Below, piece after piece: positions 1-8,838 of a stretch of DNA of 64,000 bases. Both the position numbers and the translations under genes were made by a program. Each line of letters starts with the position of its first letter. Within the stretch, counting starts at the first letter, position 1. Source of the stretch: Shewanella schlegeliana (lineage in GTDB: Bacteria; Pseudomonadota; Gammaproteobacteria; Enterobacterales; Shewanellaceae). The stretch is from NCBI RefSeq assembly GCF_016765635.1, contig NZ_JAESVD010000005.1, positions 248,001-312,000 on the forward strand, written 5' to 3'. The notes under the pieces are model-generated. The model saw only the letters and a program-made list of their open reading frames with translations. It did no database searches and was not told the DNA's origin.

Positions 1-1380
1 CACCACGAAATCGAGTTTTTGCAACGTCTTAACGATGCGTGCTCTATCTGTCATGGTTTGCATAGGGTTTGTACGACTCATCACCCACGCACGTAGCTGA
101 TAAGGAGTCGCGTCCAGTGTAGAGTCAAGAATCGTCTGGTAAATACCACCAGAAGACCAAGTTAAGGCATACTGCTCATCCACCATATCGATACGCTTAG
201 CATCAATTTTGGGCATGCCATCGACACCAGGTTTGGCTAGAGTCGGCGCAACAGGCTCACCTGCGAACTTGTTGTAGCTCGAGGCTTTCTTACCAAAGTA
301 CAAGCCACCTTTACGCTCAATGTTACCAATCAATACGTTGGCAGCGTATAGCGCACGGCGCATCTCAAACTCTTCGGTGGTAAACGATGAACGGTGACCA
401 AAATCCACCATAGCATGTGGTGCAGCCGCTGCGTATTCATGGGTAATGCGGCGAATATCTTCGGCAGGTACGTCACTGATAGACTCAGCCCACTCTGGGG
501 TGTACGCCTTCACCTCTTTGGCAAAATCGTCAAAGCCTGACACGTACTGTGCAACGAAAGCTTTATCGTATAGATCGTCTTCAATCAACACATGACATAT
601 CGCCAATGCAACGGCGACATCGGTACCCGGTTTAATCGCATACCATTCATCGGCTTTGTCAGCCACAATCGAGAAGCGTGGTTCAAATACCACTAGCTTT
701 GCGCCCTTTTCCATCTGTGCATTCATCATGCCTCTGGTTTCTGACATATTAATGCCTTCATAGAGGTTATGACCGAAGTTGATGATGTACTTAGAGTTGC
801 TTAAGTCACGCTTAATCTTGCCACCAAACATCGCTTTGGCTGCGATAACATAACTGCCTGGACAGGTCGATGCATGGGTAAAGGTATTTGGACTGCCAAA
901 GGCCTTGGCTAAATGGAAAAGATGTCCTGAGAGTGAGCCTGACTTTGATGAGAATGCGACAGTTTCTGCGCCATGCTCAGCTTTGATTTTATTAAGGTTC
1001 TGTGCAATCAGCTCATAGGCTTCATCCCACTCAATCTCTTGCCAATTGCCTTCACCACGCTCACCAACGCGCTTCAATGGCTTAACGATTCGCTGTTTAT
1101 CATAAAGCTGGCTATGACCCGCACCACCACGAGCACAGACGGCGCCACCAAATGACTTAGCATTTTTGTTACCGAGAATCGATACGTTCTTACCATTAAC
1201 GACACGTGCCGATATAGGGCAGCGAGTTGAACACATTTCACAAATACTTGCGACAGACTCTGCACTACCTTGCAGTTTTGAATCACCAAAGGCAGCTAAA
1301 GAGCCTGGAAGCGTTGCTAATGCGCAAGTCGCTGTGCCGGCTCCGGCCCCTTTGATAAAGGTTCGCCGATCTAGTTTCAT
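1..1380 (-). CDS. phsA: Thiosulfate/polysulfide reductase molybdopterin subunit PhsA/PsrA (partial, N-terminal 460 residues)
   Basis: Catalytic subunit of a periplasmic, quinol-linked thiosulfate or polysulfide reductase of the DMSO-reductase superfamily. The N-terminus has a twin-arginine export signal (R5-R6 in DRRTFIKG, then a hydrophobic stretch). A 4Fe-4S motif follows: Cys47, Cys50, Cys54 and Cys82 (CEMCSTRC...VCARG). Cys173 in the motif STCPGSY is the probable molybdenum ligand, as in the Psr/Phs branch. The ATG at 1380 has GGGAGA just upstream. The reading frame is open to the window edge, so roughly 300 C-terminal residues and any phsBC/psrBC genes lie outside. The adjacent ThsSR-type regulators support thiosulfate as the inducer. 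Sequence alone does not separate PhsA from PsrA. Confidence 0.9.
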   Translation of the reverse strand, partial: MKLDRRTFIKGAGAGTATCALATLPGSLAAFGDSKLQGSAESVASICEMCSTRCPISARVVNGKNVSILGNKNAKSFGGAVCARGGAGHSQLYDKQRIVKPLKRVGERGEGNWQEIEWDEAYELIAQNLNKIKAEHGAETVAFSSKSGSLSGHLFHLAKAFGSPNTFTHASTCPGSYVIAAKAMFGGKIKRDLSNSKYIINFGHNLYEGINMSETRGMMNAQMEKGAKLVVFEPRFSIVADKADEWYAIKPGTDVAVALAICHVLIEDDLYDKAFVAQYVSGFDDFAKEVKAYTPEWAESISDVPAEDIRRITHEYAAAAPHAMVDFGHRSSFTTEEFEMRRALYAANVLIGNIERKGGLYFGKKASSYNKFAGEPVAPTLAKPGVDGMPKIDAKRIDMVDEQYALTWSSGGIYQTILDSTLDATPYQLRAWVMSRTNPMQTMTDRARIVKTLQKLDFVV

Positions 1381-1506
1381 GTTAAATCTCCCAATGACAG
1401 TTGTCCTTAGGAGAGCTGTAGGTGAAGCCCTGAGTTAACCGCTTAGCACAGTTAACATCCTCCTAAGGTTTTCATCATTGTTATTGAGGAGAGTAATATT
1501 GGATAT

Positions 1507-1520
1507 TGTGGTAAACCACA
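1507..1520. promoter_or_regulatory. Palindrome TGTGGTAAACCACA, proximal copy
   Basis: TGTGGT-AA-ACCACA has 6-bp inverted half-sites and is centred about 133 bp upstream of the phsA start codon. An identical copy lies 94 bp further upstream. Two identical palindromes in a promoter next to a LuxR-type response regulator gene make this a candidate ThsR operator. The binding partner is inferred. Confidence 0.6.
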
Positions 1521-1600
1521 TACCGAATGTGAGATAGCAGCGTTTGTGAAGCAATTCACAGTTCAAATTTGCACCAACACAGCTAAGTAAATGTGTAAAT

Positions 1601-1614
1601 TGTGGTAAACCACA
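1601..1614. promoter_or_regulatory. Palindrome TGTGGTAAACCACA, distal copy
   Basis: Second exact copy of the 14-bp palindrome, centred about 227 bp upstream of phsA. The 94-bp spacing is close to nine helical turns, so both sites would face roughly the same side of the DNA. Confidence 0.6.
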
Positions 1615-1668
1615 TAAAGGAAAAAAGGTTAAAACTTTGCTGGTTACGCCATGTTTTCGATACAAAAC

Positions 1669-1688
1669 GTGCGGCTAAATAGCCGCAC
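1669..1688 (-). terminator. Hairpin after the kinase gene
   Basis: GTGCGGCT-ATTT-AGCCGCAC followed on the minus strand by GTTTTG. It lies 35 bp past the stop codon of thsS. The T-run is short, so termination may be partial. Confidence 0.55.
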
Positions 1689-1722
1689 ATTTCATTAAAC
1701 TAACGTCACGATTGCGGCTTAG

Positions 1723-3507
1723 CTAAACCTCTATCGGTGCCTCACTGCCACGCTTTTTCAAGCTCAGCATTGCCACACAGCCTAAGACACCATCATCACG
1801 GTTGCATAGCATAAAGTGGCCATCATGGTCGCTAATCACCTCTTTACAGATGGCAAGCCCTAGGCCTAAGCCATCTACCTTAGTCGTGTAGAAGGTCGCC
1901 ATAACCGTATCGGAATCCATCGCTAAACCTTGGCCATTATCGGTAATATGCACATTGACTTGAAACTCTTTAAAATTCAGTTCGATGTTAATTTTACCAG
2001 CACGGGCATTTTCACTATCCGCTATCGCATCTAAACTATTTTTGATGAGGTTTATTAGCACCTGCAGCAGACCGACACGGTCGGCGCTAATAAAGAAGGG
2101 CTCACCTTTTATCTGGGTATTAATCTGTATCTCTCGTCTGGCTAACTCGAGTCTTAATAGTGAGATACTCTCCTCGACTAAAGTAAGGATATTCACATCG
2201 ACCATCACCGCCTCACGGCGCTTAAGCAGGCCTCGAATTCGATGCACTACCTCACCTGCGCGAGTCGATTGCTTATGGATTTTCTCTAAAAGTTCGATAC
2301 AAGACTCAACATCGGCTTGCTGCTTTCCTTGCAGACGCATGATGCCACCCTCACTGTAACTGGTTATCGCTGCGATAGGCTGGTTGATCTCATGGGCCAA
2401 ACCAGCACCAATCTCCCCCACAATAGAAGCGCTTTGTAAACGCTCAAGCGCCACAGCCTGCTGTTTAAGTTGGCGCTCTGACTCGATTAACGAGCTGCTC
2501 TTTTGATGAAAGCGGTATTCAATCCATAGGTGATAAAGCGTAGCGATAATAAACACGAAAACGGACAGAATGCCCCAGTGACGATTCTCCTCTAGCCACT
2601 TTTTCACCGCCTCCCAGCGGCTACTATCAGGAGTTTTAACATGCAATTCTTTAAATAACTTAATCACTGCAAGCTGACTAATGGGAGAAGTCCACCCCTT
2701 AAGTTGCGCCTTGATAGCTGCTGGTGAATCCGAAGGCAGCTCCAATAATGCTTGGGTGATCTCTTTGCTCAGTTCAGGACTAACGCTCTCTGTCGCAGCA
2801 AATGACCAGTTAGGGTACAAGGTCGTACTGCACTGACACTCAACCCCATCAGGGCGACTCGGATTCAACACTCGAAAATCACTACTTTTAAGTACCCCAC
2901 GCGCCACCATATCTTCTAAGGTACACAGAGGGGTAATGGCCGCATCCACATTGCCATCTCGCACTTGATAGAGCAGCGGATCGAGTGGGAACCCTAGAAA
3001 CTTGGTCTCGCCAAAAAAGGTATCAGGATCCATACCTAAACTGTGCATCAAGCCCACAGTTGCTTGATATCCACCCAGCGCATGGGGATCACTCGCCGCG
3101 ACCACCTTGCCTTTTAAGTCATACAAGGTGCGATAGTTACTGTCGGCCTTAACAATTATCGCCGAGCCAATTGCCGAAGTGGTGCCGTTATGGCGCTTAG
3201 AGCGCATCGTCGCCAGCCAAGACAGGGGGTATTGGTTCGATAGGTATAGATATTGTCCTGGGTTGGTGATAATGAACTGGATTTGCCCCAGCTCCATAGC
3301 AAGATTAAGCGCCTCAAAATTTCCCGGATACACATGGAACTCGGCATCAGGAACATGCTCATTCAGATACTCCATCATGGGCGTCCAACGCTCTATCGCG
3401 TGTTGATGCCCCCAGTTTGCTAACACGCCCACATAGAACTGCTGCGGCTTAGACCAAGCTACCGATGAGAACAAAAGTACACATATACAAAGCAACAACC
3501 GAGACAA
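1723..3507 (-). CDS. thsS: Thiosulfate-type sensor histidine kinase ThsS (TtrS-like)
   Basis: Inner-membrane sensor kinase of 594 residues. A signal peptide (about 1-19) precedes a PhnD/TtrS-type periplasmic binding domain (about 20-300), then one membrane segment (about 311-331, ending at HLWIEYRFH). The kinase core follows, with phospho-acceptor His372 in GAGLAHEINQP, an N-box (INLIKNSLDAI) and glycine boxes (DNGQGLA, GLGLAICKEV). Three cysteines (195, 224, 226) lie in the sensor domain. It sits between phsA and the response regulator gene. This layout matches my memory of the Shewanella ThsS thiosulfate sensor. The alternative ligand is tetrathionate (TtrS), and sequence alone cannot settle which. 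Confidence 0.85.
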   Translation of the reverse strand: MSRLLLCICVLLFSSVAWSKPQQFYVGVLANWGHQHAIERWTPMMEYLNEHVPDAEFHVYPGNFEALNLAMELGQIQFIITNPGQYLYLSNQYPLSWLATMRSKRHNGTTSAIGSAIIVKADSNYRTLYDLKGKVVAASDPHALGGYQATVGLMHSLGMDPDTFFGETKFLGFPLDPLLYQVRDGNVDAAITPLCTLEDMVARGVLKSSDFRVLNPSRPDGVECQCSTTLYPNWSFAATESVSPELSKEITQALLELPSDSPAAIKAQLKGWTSPISQLAVIKLFKELHVKTPDSSRWEAVKKWLEENRHWGILSVFVFIIATLYHLWIEYRFHQKSSSLIESERQLKQQAVALERLQSASIVGEIGAGLAHEINQPIAAITSYSEGGIMRLQGKQQADVESCIELLEKIHKQSTRAGEVVHRIRGLLKRREAVMVDVNILTLVEESISLLRLELARREIQINTQIKGEPFFISADRVGLLQVLINLIKNSLDAIADSENARAGKINIELNFKEFQVNVHITDNGQGLAMDSDTVMATFYTTKVDGLGLGLAICKEVISDHDGHFMLCNRDDGVLGCVAMLSLKKRGSEAPIEV

Positions 3508-3735
3508 TTAACGTTCCTTAAAATCCACTCCACTCGGTATCTAGCTATAAAGCCATAACGCAACAATATTAGGCGCTCGCTTAGGTAAAAGTGGAGTTAT
3601 GTTATTTAGCAATAGCTTACGCTAGCCTGTGAATTTTAGAGCGTGATGCAATTCATGCTTTATAGATTATTGTTGGATTAAAGCGGCAAACTGGGATATC
3701 TATCATCTAAACACCAACAAACATAAGGGGTTTGC

Positions 3736-4347
3736 GTGCAACAGGAGATAAATGGGCCAGTCTATCTAGTCGATGACGATGACGCGATTGTCGACTCGAT
3801 AGGTTTTCTGATGGAAGGTTATGGCTATAAACTCAATAGTTTTAACAGTGGCGATCGTTTTTTGGCTGAAGTCGACTTAACCCAAGCAGGATGCGTAATA
3901 TTAGATGCGCGCATGCCAGGACTAACAGGACCTCAAGTACAACAACTACTCTGTGATGCCAAGAGCCCACTGGCTGTAATTTTTTTAACCGGACATGGCG
4001 ATGTACCTATGGCGGTAGATGCCTTTAAGAACGGGGCTTTCGACTTCTTCCAAAAACCGGTTCAAGGTAGCTTACTGGCGCAATCTATCGCCAAAGGGTT
4101 GGCTTACAGTACAGAGCAACATCAAAAGCTCACAAACCAAGCCTTAATTGATACCTTATCAGAGCGGGAAGCCCAGATTTTCCAGCTAGTGATTGCAGGC
4201 AACACCAATAAGCAGATGGCAAATGAGCTTTGCGTTGCGATTCGCACTATCGAAGTTCATCGCTCAAAACTGATGACTAAGCTAGGAGTAAATAACTTAG
4301 CTGAACTCGTCAAACTTGCTCCACTACTTGGCCATAAGGCTGAATAG
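3736..4347 (+). CDS. thsR: Response regulator ThsR, FixJ/NarL type
   Basis: Cytoplasmic two-component regulator of 203 residues. The receiver domain (about 8-122) has an acidic cluster (VDDDD), phospho-acceptor Asp57 in ILDARMPG, a conserved Thr in FLTGHGD and a Lys in FQKPV. The C-terminal LuxR-type helix-turn-helix (about 140-198) begins at LSEREAQIF. The start is GTG at 3736, preceded by AAGGGG. It is divergent from its kinase gene across 228 bp, so the two can be controlled from one shared region. The likely target is phsA through the TGTGGTAAACCACA palindromes (inferred). Confidence 0.85.
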   Translation: MQQEINGPVYLVDDDDAIVDSIGFLMEGYGYKLNSFNSGDRFLAEVDLTQAGCVILDARMPGLTGPQVQQLLCDAKSPLAVIFLTGHGDVPMAVDAFKNGAFDFFQKPVQGSLLAQSIAKGLAYSTEQHQKLTNQALIDTLSEREAQIFQLVIAGNTNKQMANELCVAIRTIEVHRSKLMTKLGVNNLAELVKLAPLLGHKAE

Positions 4348-4384
4348 GTTCAGCTAAGATAATGGCTAGCTGTCATCCAGTCAG

Positions 4385-5293
4385 CTAGCTATTAAAATTA
4401 TGGTACCAATCTCGAACCCGAGGAAAATGATCCTTCACCGCATCTTTGTGAGTCAGCATTCCGCCGTGATCATAGTCATGTTTAAAGCCCTGCTTTTTTG
4501 ACAACAAAGTATAATCGACCTGCTTAATTTGGCACTCGGCGATCATCCGCTGTACGTCACTTGGATTACCCAGTACCGTATCGCCTTTGGCTGCGATAAA
4601 CCAAGACTTGGGCCAATTAGCGTGACTCGCCGCAAGTTGGTAGTCAAAGCCATCGTCGTGATCGACCCACTTGCCTCGTACCCAATCGATGCTCTGACGT
4701 AATGATGCCCGAGACTCATTATCCATGCCAATTCTGAGTTTATCGGCAGGCAGATAACCACTACGCCACGCTATCATCGGTGCCACCTTGTTCCAAACGA
4801 GATCGACACTCAGCCACTTTTTAATAGACTTGACCTTAATGCGGCGTTTACTACCAAAAGTCACCAAGGAGGCAACGGACTCTTGCAAACTGCTATAACG
4901 AGCAATGGCACTGGCCATCAACACCCCACCCCAGGAATGAGCACACCAATGCACTCGCTTAACCTTAGGGTGAAGCGATAAAATATACTGTTGAATAAGC
5001 GGCAGTTGCTCTCGAATAACCTCACCTTGACCCGCTTTAAAACCACGAGCTAGCTTCGGTTCACTCAAGCCTCGCCCTAAGGTATCTAATACATATACCA
5101 CCACACCCGAATCAGCCAAATAACAGCCCAGCCCTTTGCCCGACTCACTGTAAAACACGCGTCCATTCGACATAGCGCCATGCAGCATGAGCACTGGCGG
5201 CTTACTCATATCTGCTTGAATAGGACTTATCTGCCTTAAGTGCAGATGGCCGTGATTGTAGGGGATATAGAGGGATTTCTGCTGAATATTCAA
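4385..5293 (-). CDS. Alpha/beta-hydrolase fold protein
   Basis: 302-residue cytoplasmic hydrolase of the alpha/beta fold. The oxyanion region is LMLHGAM (about 36-42). The nucleophile elbow is A-H-S120-W-G-G. A late histidine in KHDYDHGGM is the candidate catalytic His. No signal peptide is seen. The gene converges on thsR and ends 37 bp after it. Substrate is unknown: the family includes esterases, lipases and haloperoxidase-like enzymes, and nothing here picks one. It is transcribed alone or toward the thsR end. Confidence 0.75.
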   Translation of the reverse strand: MNIQQKSLYIPYNHGHLHLRQISPIQADMSKPPVLMLHGAMSNGRVFYSESGKGLGCYLADSGVVVYVLDTLGRGLSEPKLARGFKAGQGEVIREQLPLIQQYILSLHPKVKRVHWCAHSWGGVLMASAIARYSSLQESVASLVTFGSKRRIKVKSIKKWLSVDLVWNKVAPMIAWRSGYLPADKLRIGMDNESRASLRQSIDWVRGKWVDHDDGFDYQLAASHANWPKSWFIAAKGDTVLGNPSDVQRMIAECQIKQVDYTLLSKKQGFKHDYDHGGMLTHKDAVKDHFPRVRDWYHNFNS

Positions 5294-5453
5294 ATGCTAA
5301 AACTCTTATTTTTTTCTAAAACTACTGAAGTTAGAGGGCAAAAACAAGAGCAAAAACTCTAATCAAATAGCTGTGGTAAGGCATTTAAAACAGACATAAT
5401 AGCCAGCAGACTAAAAGGATCAAAGTGATAGGGGCCTTTTTTAAACGTAAAAA

Positions 5454-5480
5454 AGGCTCATAACAAAATTGTTATGAGCC
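5454..5480 (-). terminator. Terminator of serB
   Basis: Strong stem GGCTCATAACAA with its complement and a 3-nt loop, followed on the minus strand by TTTTTT. It lies 64 bp past the serB stop codon. Confidence 0.85.
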
Positions 5481-5543
5481 TAAAAGCTGAACGTCAGTAT
5501 TAACAATCAAACTTGATGTCCAATCCCTAGCACTATTTACCAG

Positions 5544-6551
5544 CTAAGTGCGTTGAAACAGATAAGGTAACACCTTAAGGTTGAGTCGATTGATACTGAC
5601 ATCCGCAGCTTGAACCAGCTTTGGCTTAGCATGGTAGGCAATACCAAAGTCTGCAGTATTGATCATCGGAATATCGTTTGCGCCATCACCTATCGCCACC
5701 CTCTGCCCTACAGCAATCTGCCACTGCTTGGCGCAGTTAAGCACGGTATCGGCCTTATATTGAGCATCGACCACTTGACCTGAAACCGTACCAAGCAGCT
5801 TACCGTTATCAATATCTAGCTTATTAGCAAAAGCAGCATCAAGCGCCAAAAGCTGTTTAAGGTGGTTCACAAAGGGAGTAAAACCACCTGATGCCACCAC
5901 AGTGCGCCAGCCATGACTCTGCAGCTCGGCAACCATCTCCTTAAGACCCGGCATTAATGGTAACTTGGCACATAGGGTATCGATAATTTCAGCATCGGCA
6001 CCTTTAAGCTTAGCAACGCGCGCTCTAAGGCTCTGTTCGAAATCCAGTTCACCTTGCATTGCCAGCTCGGTAACTTCCGCTACAGCGGGTCCCACCCCCG
6101 CCATTGCAGCTAATTCGTCGATACACTCGATTTCAATCGCCGTTGAGTCCATATCCATGACTAAAAGACCCACTTGGCTTAGCTGGGGCGCATCGAAAGT
6201 TAACTCAAATAACTCTAAAAAAGCCGTCTCACTAATAGCGGCAATCTGTTCGGCGCTTAAAGGCTCTGGAGTACAGACTTCAATGCAATTGAGGCCGCAA
6301 TCACGTTTAATCAGGGCAAGGCTCAACTTGCAATTTAGGGACTCAAGCCAACGGTCTACGGCCTCATTAATAATCTGCAGCTGCGTAGCGTTTAGGGTTT
6401 CTAGTTCGGAAAACAGGATCCGATAACGAGAAAACCCTTTTGGATATTCCGTCTCATTATGACGAAAATAACTTTGTTCCCCAGCAGTAAAAGACATGCT
6501 ACCTTCAGTACTTAACCAAGCAAAAACAGTCGATTGACTCAAACTTTCCAT
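5544..6551 (-). CDS. serB: Phosphoserine phosphatase
   Basis: Last step of serine biosynthesis: O-phosphoserine to serine. HAD-superfamily enzyme of 335 residues. The catalytic motif DMDST has nucleophile Asp133 and acid/base Asp135. Motif II is VVASGGFTPF and motif III includes GDGANDIPM. The roughly 120-residue N-terminal part resembles the ACT-like extension of the E. coli enzyme (322 aa). The gene is divergent from the ytjB-type gene, the same pairing as in E. coli, which supports the call. Confidence 0.95.
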   Translation of the reverse strand: MESLSQSTVFAWLSTEGSMSFTAGEQSYFRHNETEYPKGFSRYRILFSELETLNATQLQIINEAVDRWLESLNCKLSLALIKRDCGLNCIEVCTPEPLSAEQIAAISETAFLELFELTFDAPQLSQVGLLVMDMDSTAIEIECIDELAAMAGVGPAVAEVTELAMQGELDFEQSLRARVAKLKGADAEIIDTLCAKLPLMPGLKEMVAELQSHGWRTVVASGGFTPFVNHLKQLLALDAAFANKLDIDNGKLLGTVSGQVVDAQYKADTVLNCAKQWQIAVGQRVAIGDGANDIPMINTADFGIAYHAKPKLVQAADVSINRLNLKVLPYLFQRT

Positions 6552-6629
6552 TAGTTATAGCTCTCCAGCTACCGAGCACAGACATAATCAATTATGATTA
6601 GGTGAGTACACAATAAATTAAGGGTTTCA

Positions 6630-7817
6630 GTGTTCTATTTAAAAGGCCTAAAAAAGAGCCATCGAATAAGTCGCCTACTACAAATCATTATAGCGATCGC
6701 CCTATTCATCGGTCTCGATCAGTTGTGGGAAACTAGCCTACTACAAGGACAGCAGCTTCTAAAGTCCCAAACAGAAAAGATGGCAAGATTGCTGGTTCAG
6801 CAAACGGCTTATGGGGCTGCGCCTGCGCTTCAATTGGAAAATGATGAACAACTGCAGTGGCTGGCACAAGCATTGGTGTTAGACCCTAAAGTCATGTCCG
6901 CCAGCATCTTCAGCGAAGATGGTGTCAGGTTATCATTCGCTCAAAGCGTTATCGATGAAGAACTAGAGCCTGATTCTGAAGAACTCGCCTCTATTTTAGA
7001 GCAATACCCCCCCTATGTTGAAGCCGTGTCTCAAGATGGCAAAAACTTAGGTTATGTTGAGGTGCGTCTAGAACCAAAGTATTTCTTTAATGAGATTAAA
7101 GAAGCTCATCATATCAATATGGAACAGCAACAGATAATGCTGCTGATTGCAGGCCTCATCGGCATGTTGCTATCTCGAGCGCTCTCTTTTAAGCGCGCAG
7201 ACTTTGATAGGCGTAAGGCCAGAGTCAAACTACGACGACTACTGGCAAAAAAAGCTGAGAAGGCCGCGGCAAAGGCTGCAAAAAAACAAGCAAACGATGC
7301 CAAAAAGCAGGCTAAAAAAGTAAGCTCAGATGATATGGGAAATGCTAAGTCAGCTCACGATGTAGCAACACTACCGCCCGAAGCTGGACAGGTTGAGTCT
7401 GAATCTACAACGCCTAAATCCACTGAGTCAGCAGTGGCTGTCGTCGAAACGAAAGCGAAACCTGCGACGAATATCGTACCGAAAACAGAATCTGAGACTG
7501 TGACTCATATTGAGTCCATGACTGAAACGCAGGTAAGGCCTGAAGTCAAAGCGAAGCCAGAAATAACGGTTAAACCAAAAACAGCGGTAAAACCTAAGGC
7601 TACAACCAAGTCAAAAGTGACGGTTAAAACGGCATCAAAGCCCAAGGCAGCGACAAAGGCTGGATCTGAAAGTAAGACGAAAGCGAAGGCTACACCTAAG
7701 GCTGAATCTAAGACTAAGCCAAAGCCAAAGCCAAAGCCAAAAGCTCAACCTAAGCCCGCTCCGAAGACGACTCCAGACTCAGACTCAGACTCTGCATCAG
7801 AGTCAGAATCTGACTAA
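6630..7817 (+). CDS. ytjB: YtjB/Smp-family inner-membrane protein with long Lys/Ala/Pro-rich tail
   Basis: 395 residues, GTG start at 6630. N-terminal membrane segment (about 15-33), a periplasmic part of about 130 residues, a second membrane segment (about 170-187), then a basic cytoplasmic tail. E. coli YtjB (Smp) is about 214 residues, so nearly half of this protein (after about residue 200) is extra. The extra part is first Ala/Lys coiled-coil-like (KKAEKAAAKAAKK), then a low-complexity run of Lys-Pro and Lys-Ala repeats, ending in an acidic Ser/Asp/Glu tract (SDSDSASESESD). Head-to-head with serB as in enterobacteria. The molecular role of the family is poorly defined. Confidence 0.8.
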   Translation: MFYLKGLKKSHRISRLLQIIIAIALFIGLDQLWETSLLQGQQLLKSQTEKMARLLVQQTAYGAAPALQLENDEQLQWLAQALVLDPKVMSASIFSEDGVRLSFAQSVIDEELEPDSEELASILEQYPPYVEAVSQDGKNLGYVEVRLEPKYFFNEIKEAHHINMEQQQIMLLIAGLIGMLLSRALSFKRADFDRRKARVKLRRLLAKKAEKAAAKAAKKQANDAKKQAKKVSSDDMGNAKSAHDVATLPPEAGQVESESTTPKSTESAVAVVETKAKPATNIVPKTESETVTHIESMTETQVRPEVKAKPEITVKPKTAVKPKATTKSKVTVKTASKPKAATKAGSESKTKAKATPKAESKTKPKPKPKPKAQPKPAPKTTPDSDSDSASESESD

Positions 7818-7964
7818 TACTAAAAATCAGACGATGAGCCAGTGCAAAATTCAGCTGACCACATGCTCAGGCAGGCTCTTACGGGTATGAGTTACAGAGA
7901 AGCCTTAAATGTATGGGGTATAACTGACTGACAAGTCACATAAATACAACTGAAGCAGAAAACA

Positions 7965-7990
7965 AAAACGGACGCATAAGCGTCCGTTTT
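7965..7990. terminator. Bidirectional terminator between ytjB and deoD
   Basis: AAAACGGACGC-ATAA-GCGTCCGTTTT, an 11-bp stem flanked by A and T runs. It can serve the convergent deoD transcript and the ytjB transcript. Confidence 0.9.
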
Positions 7991-8025
7991 ATTACACTGC
8001 AGTCTGCGACTGCAAAGCATTACAA

Positions 8026-8736
8026 TTACAGAGTAATTGCAGCTTCTAGAGTCATCTCGATCATTTCGTTGAAGGTAGTTTGACGCTCATCAGAAGAGGT
8101 CTTCTCACCTGTACGGATATGATCTGATACAGTAACAACACATAGTGCCTTAGCACCGAACTCTTTTGCTACGCCGTATAGACCAGCAGCTTCCATTTCG
8201 ACACCTAGAACGTCCATCTTTTCCATTACGTCAAACATAGTTGGATCTGGTGTGTAGAAAAGGTCAGCAGAGAAAACGTTACCAACGCGGTACTTAGTAC
8301 CTTTTGCGTCAGCAGCTTTAACAACTGCGCTTAGTAGGCTGTAATCACAGATAGCAGCGAAGTCTTGGCCTTTAAAACGTAAACGGTTAACTTGTGAGTC
8401 AGTACATGCACCCATACCGATGATTACGTCGCGAACTTTAACGTCAGTGCTAATCGCGCCACAAGTGCCCACGCGGATTAGGTTCTTAACACCATAATCT
8501 TTGATCAATTCAGTTGCATAGATTGAGCAAGATGGGATACCCATGCCTGAACCCATAACTGAAATGCGAACGCCTTTGTAAGTACCAGTGAAACCTAGCA
8601 TGTTACGAACGTCAGTCACTTGCTCAACGTTTTCTAGAAACGTTTCAGCAATGTACTTAGCGCGTAGTGGATCGCCTGGAAATAGAACTGTATCGCCAAA
8701 TGCACCGTCTACGGCATTAATGTGTGGTGTTGCCAT
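8026..8736 (-). CDS. deoD: Purine nucleoside phosphorylase DeoD
   Basis: Phosphorolysis of purine (deoxy)nucleosides to base plus (deoxy)ribose-1-phosphate in the cytoplasm. 236 residues, close to the hexameric E. coli enzyme (239). Phosphate-binding FPGDPLRA is near the N-terminus, GSGMGIPS about residue 63, the purine-site segment [12 protein letters not shown] about 178, and the catalytic Asp in VSDHI about 204. Last gene of the deo cluster, 102 bp after deoB. That gap contains a long imperfect hairpin between GACC and GGTC arms. Confidence 0.95.
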   Translation of the reverse strand: MATPHINAVDGAFGDTVLFPGDPLRAKYIAETFLENVEQVTDVRNMLGFTGTYKGVRISVMGSGMGIPSCSIYATELIKDYGVKNLIRVGTCGAISTDVKVRDVIIGMGACTDSQVNRLRFKGQDFAAICDYSLLSAVVKAADAKGTKYRVGNVFSADLFYTPDPTMFDVMEKMDVLGVEMEAAGLYGVAKEFGAKALCVVTVSDHIRTGEKTSSDERQTTFNEMIEMTLEAAITL

Positions 8737-8838
8737 CAGAATAACCCCTATTTGTATTTTTTAGACCGTCGTTAATAACTTGAGTCTTTGTTTACTAACG
8801 GTCCAAAGTGAACCGTCAAATTTAAATATTTTCACGGT

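Larger units (their letters stand above)
1381..1722. promoter_or_regulatory. phsA upstream regulatory region (342 bp)
   Basis: Gap between phsA (start 1380) and the stop codon of the kinase gene (1723). It holds two identical 14-bp palindromes, listed separately, and a hairpin after the kinase gene. I recall that the ThsR-dependent phsA promoter fragment used from Shewanella halifaxensis was 342 bp long, exactly the size of this gap. I did not assign the -10/-35 elements with confidence. Confidence 0.7.
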
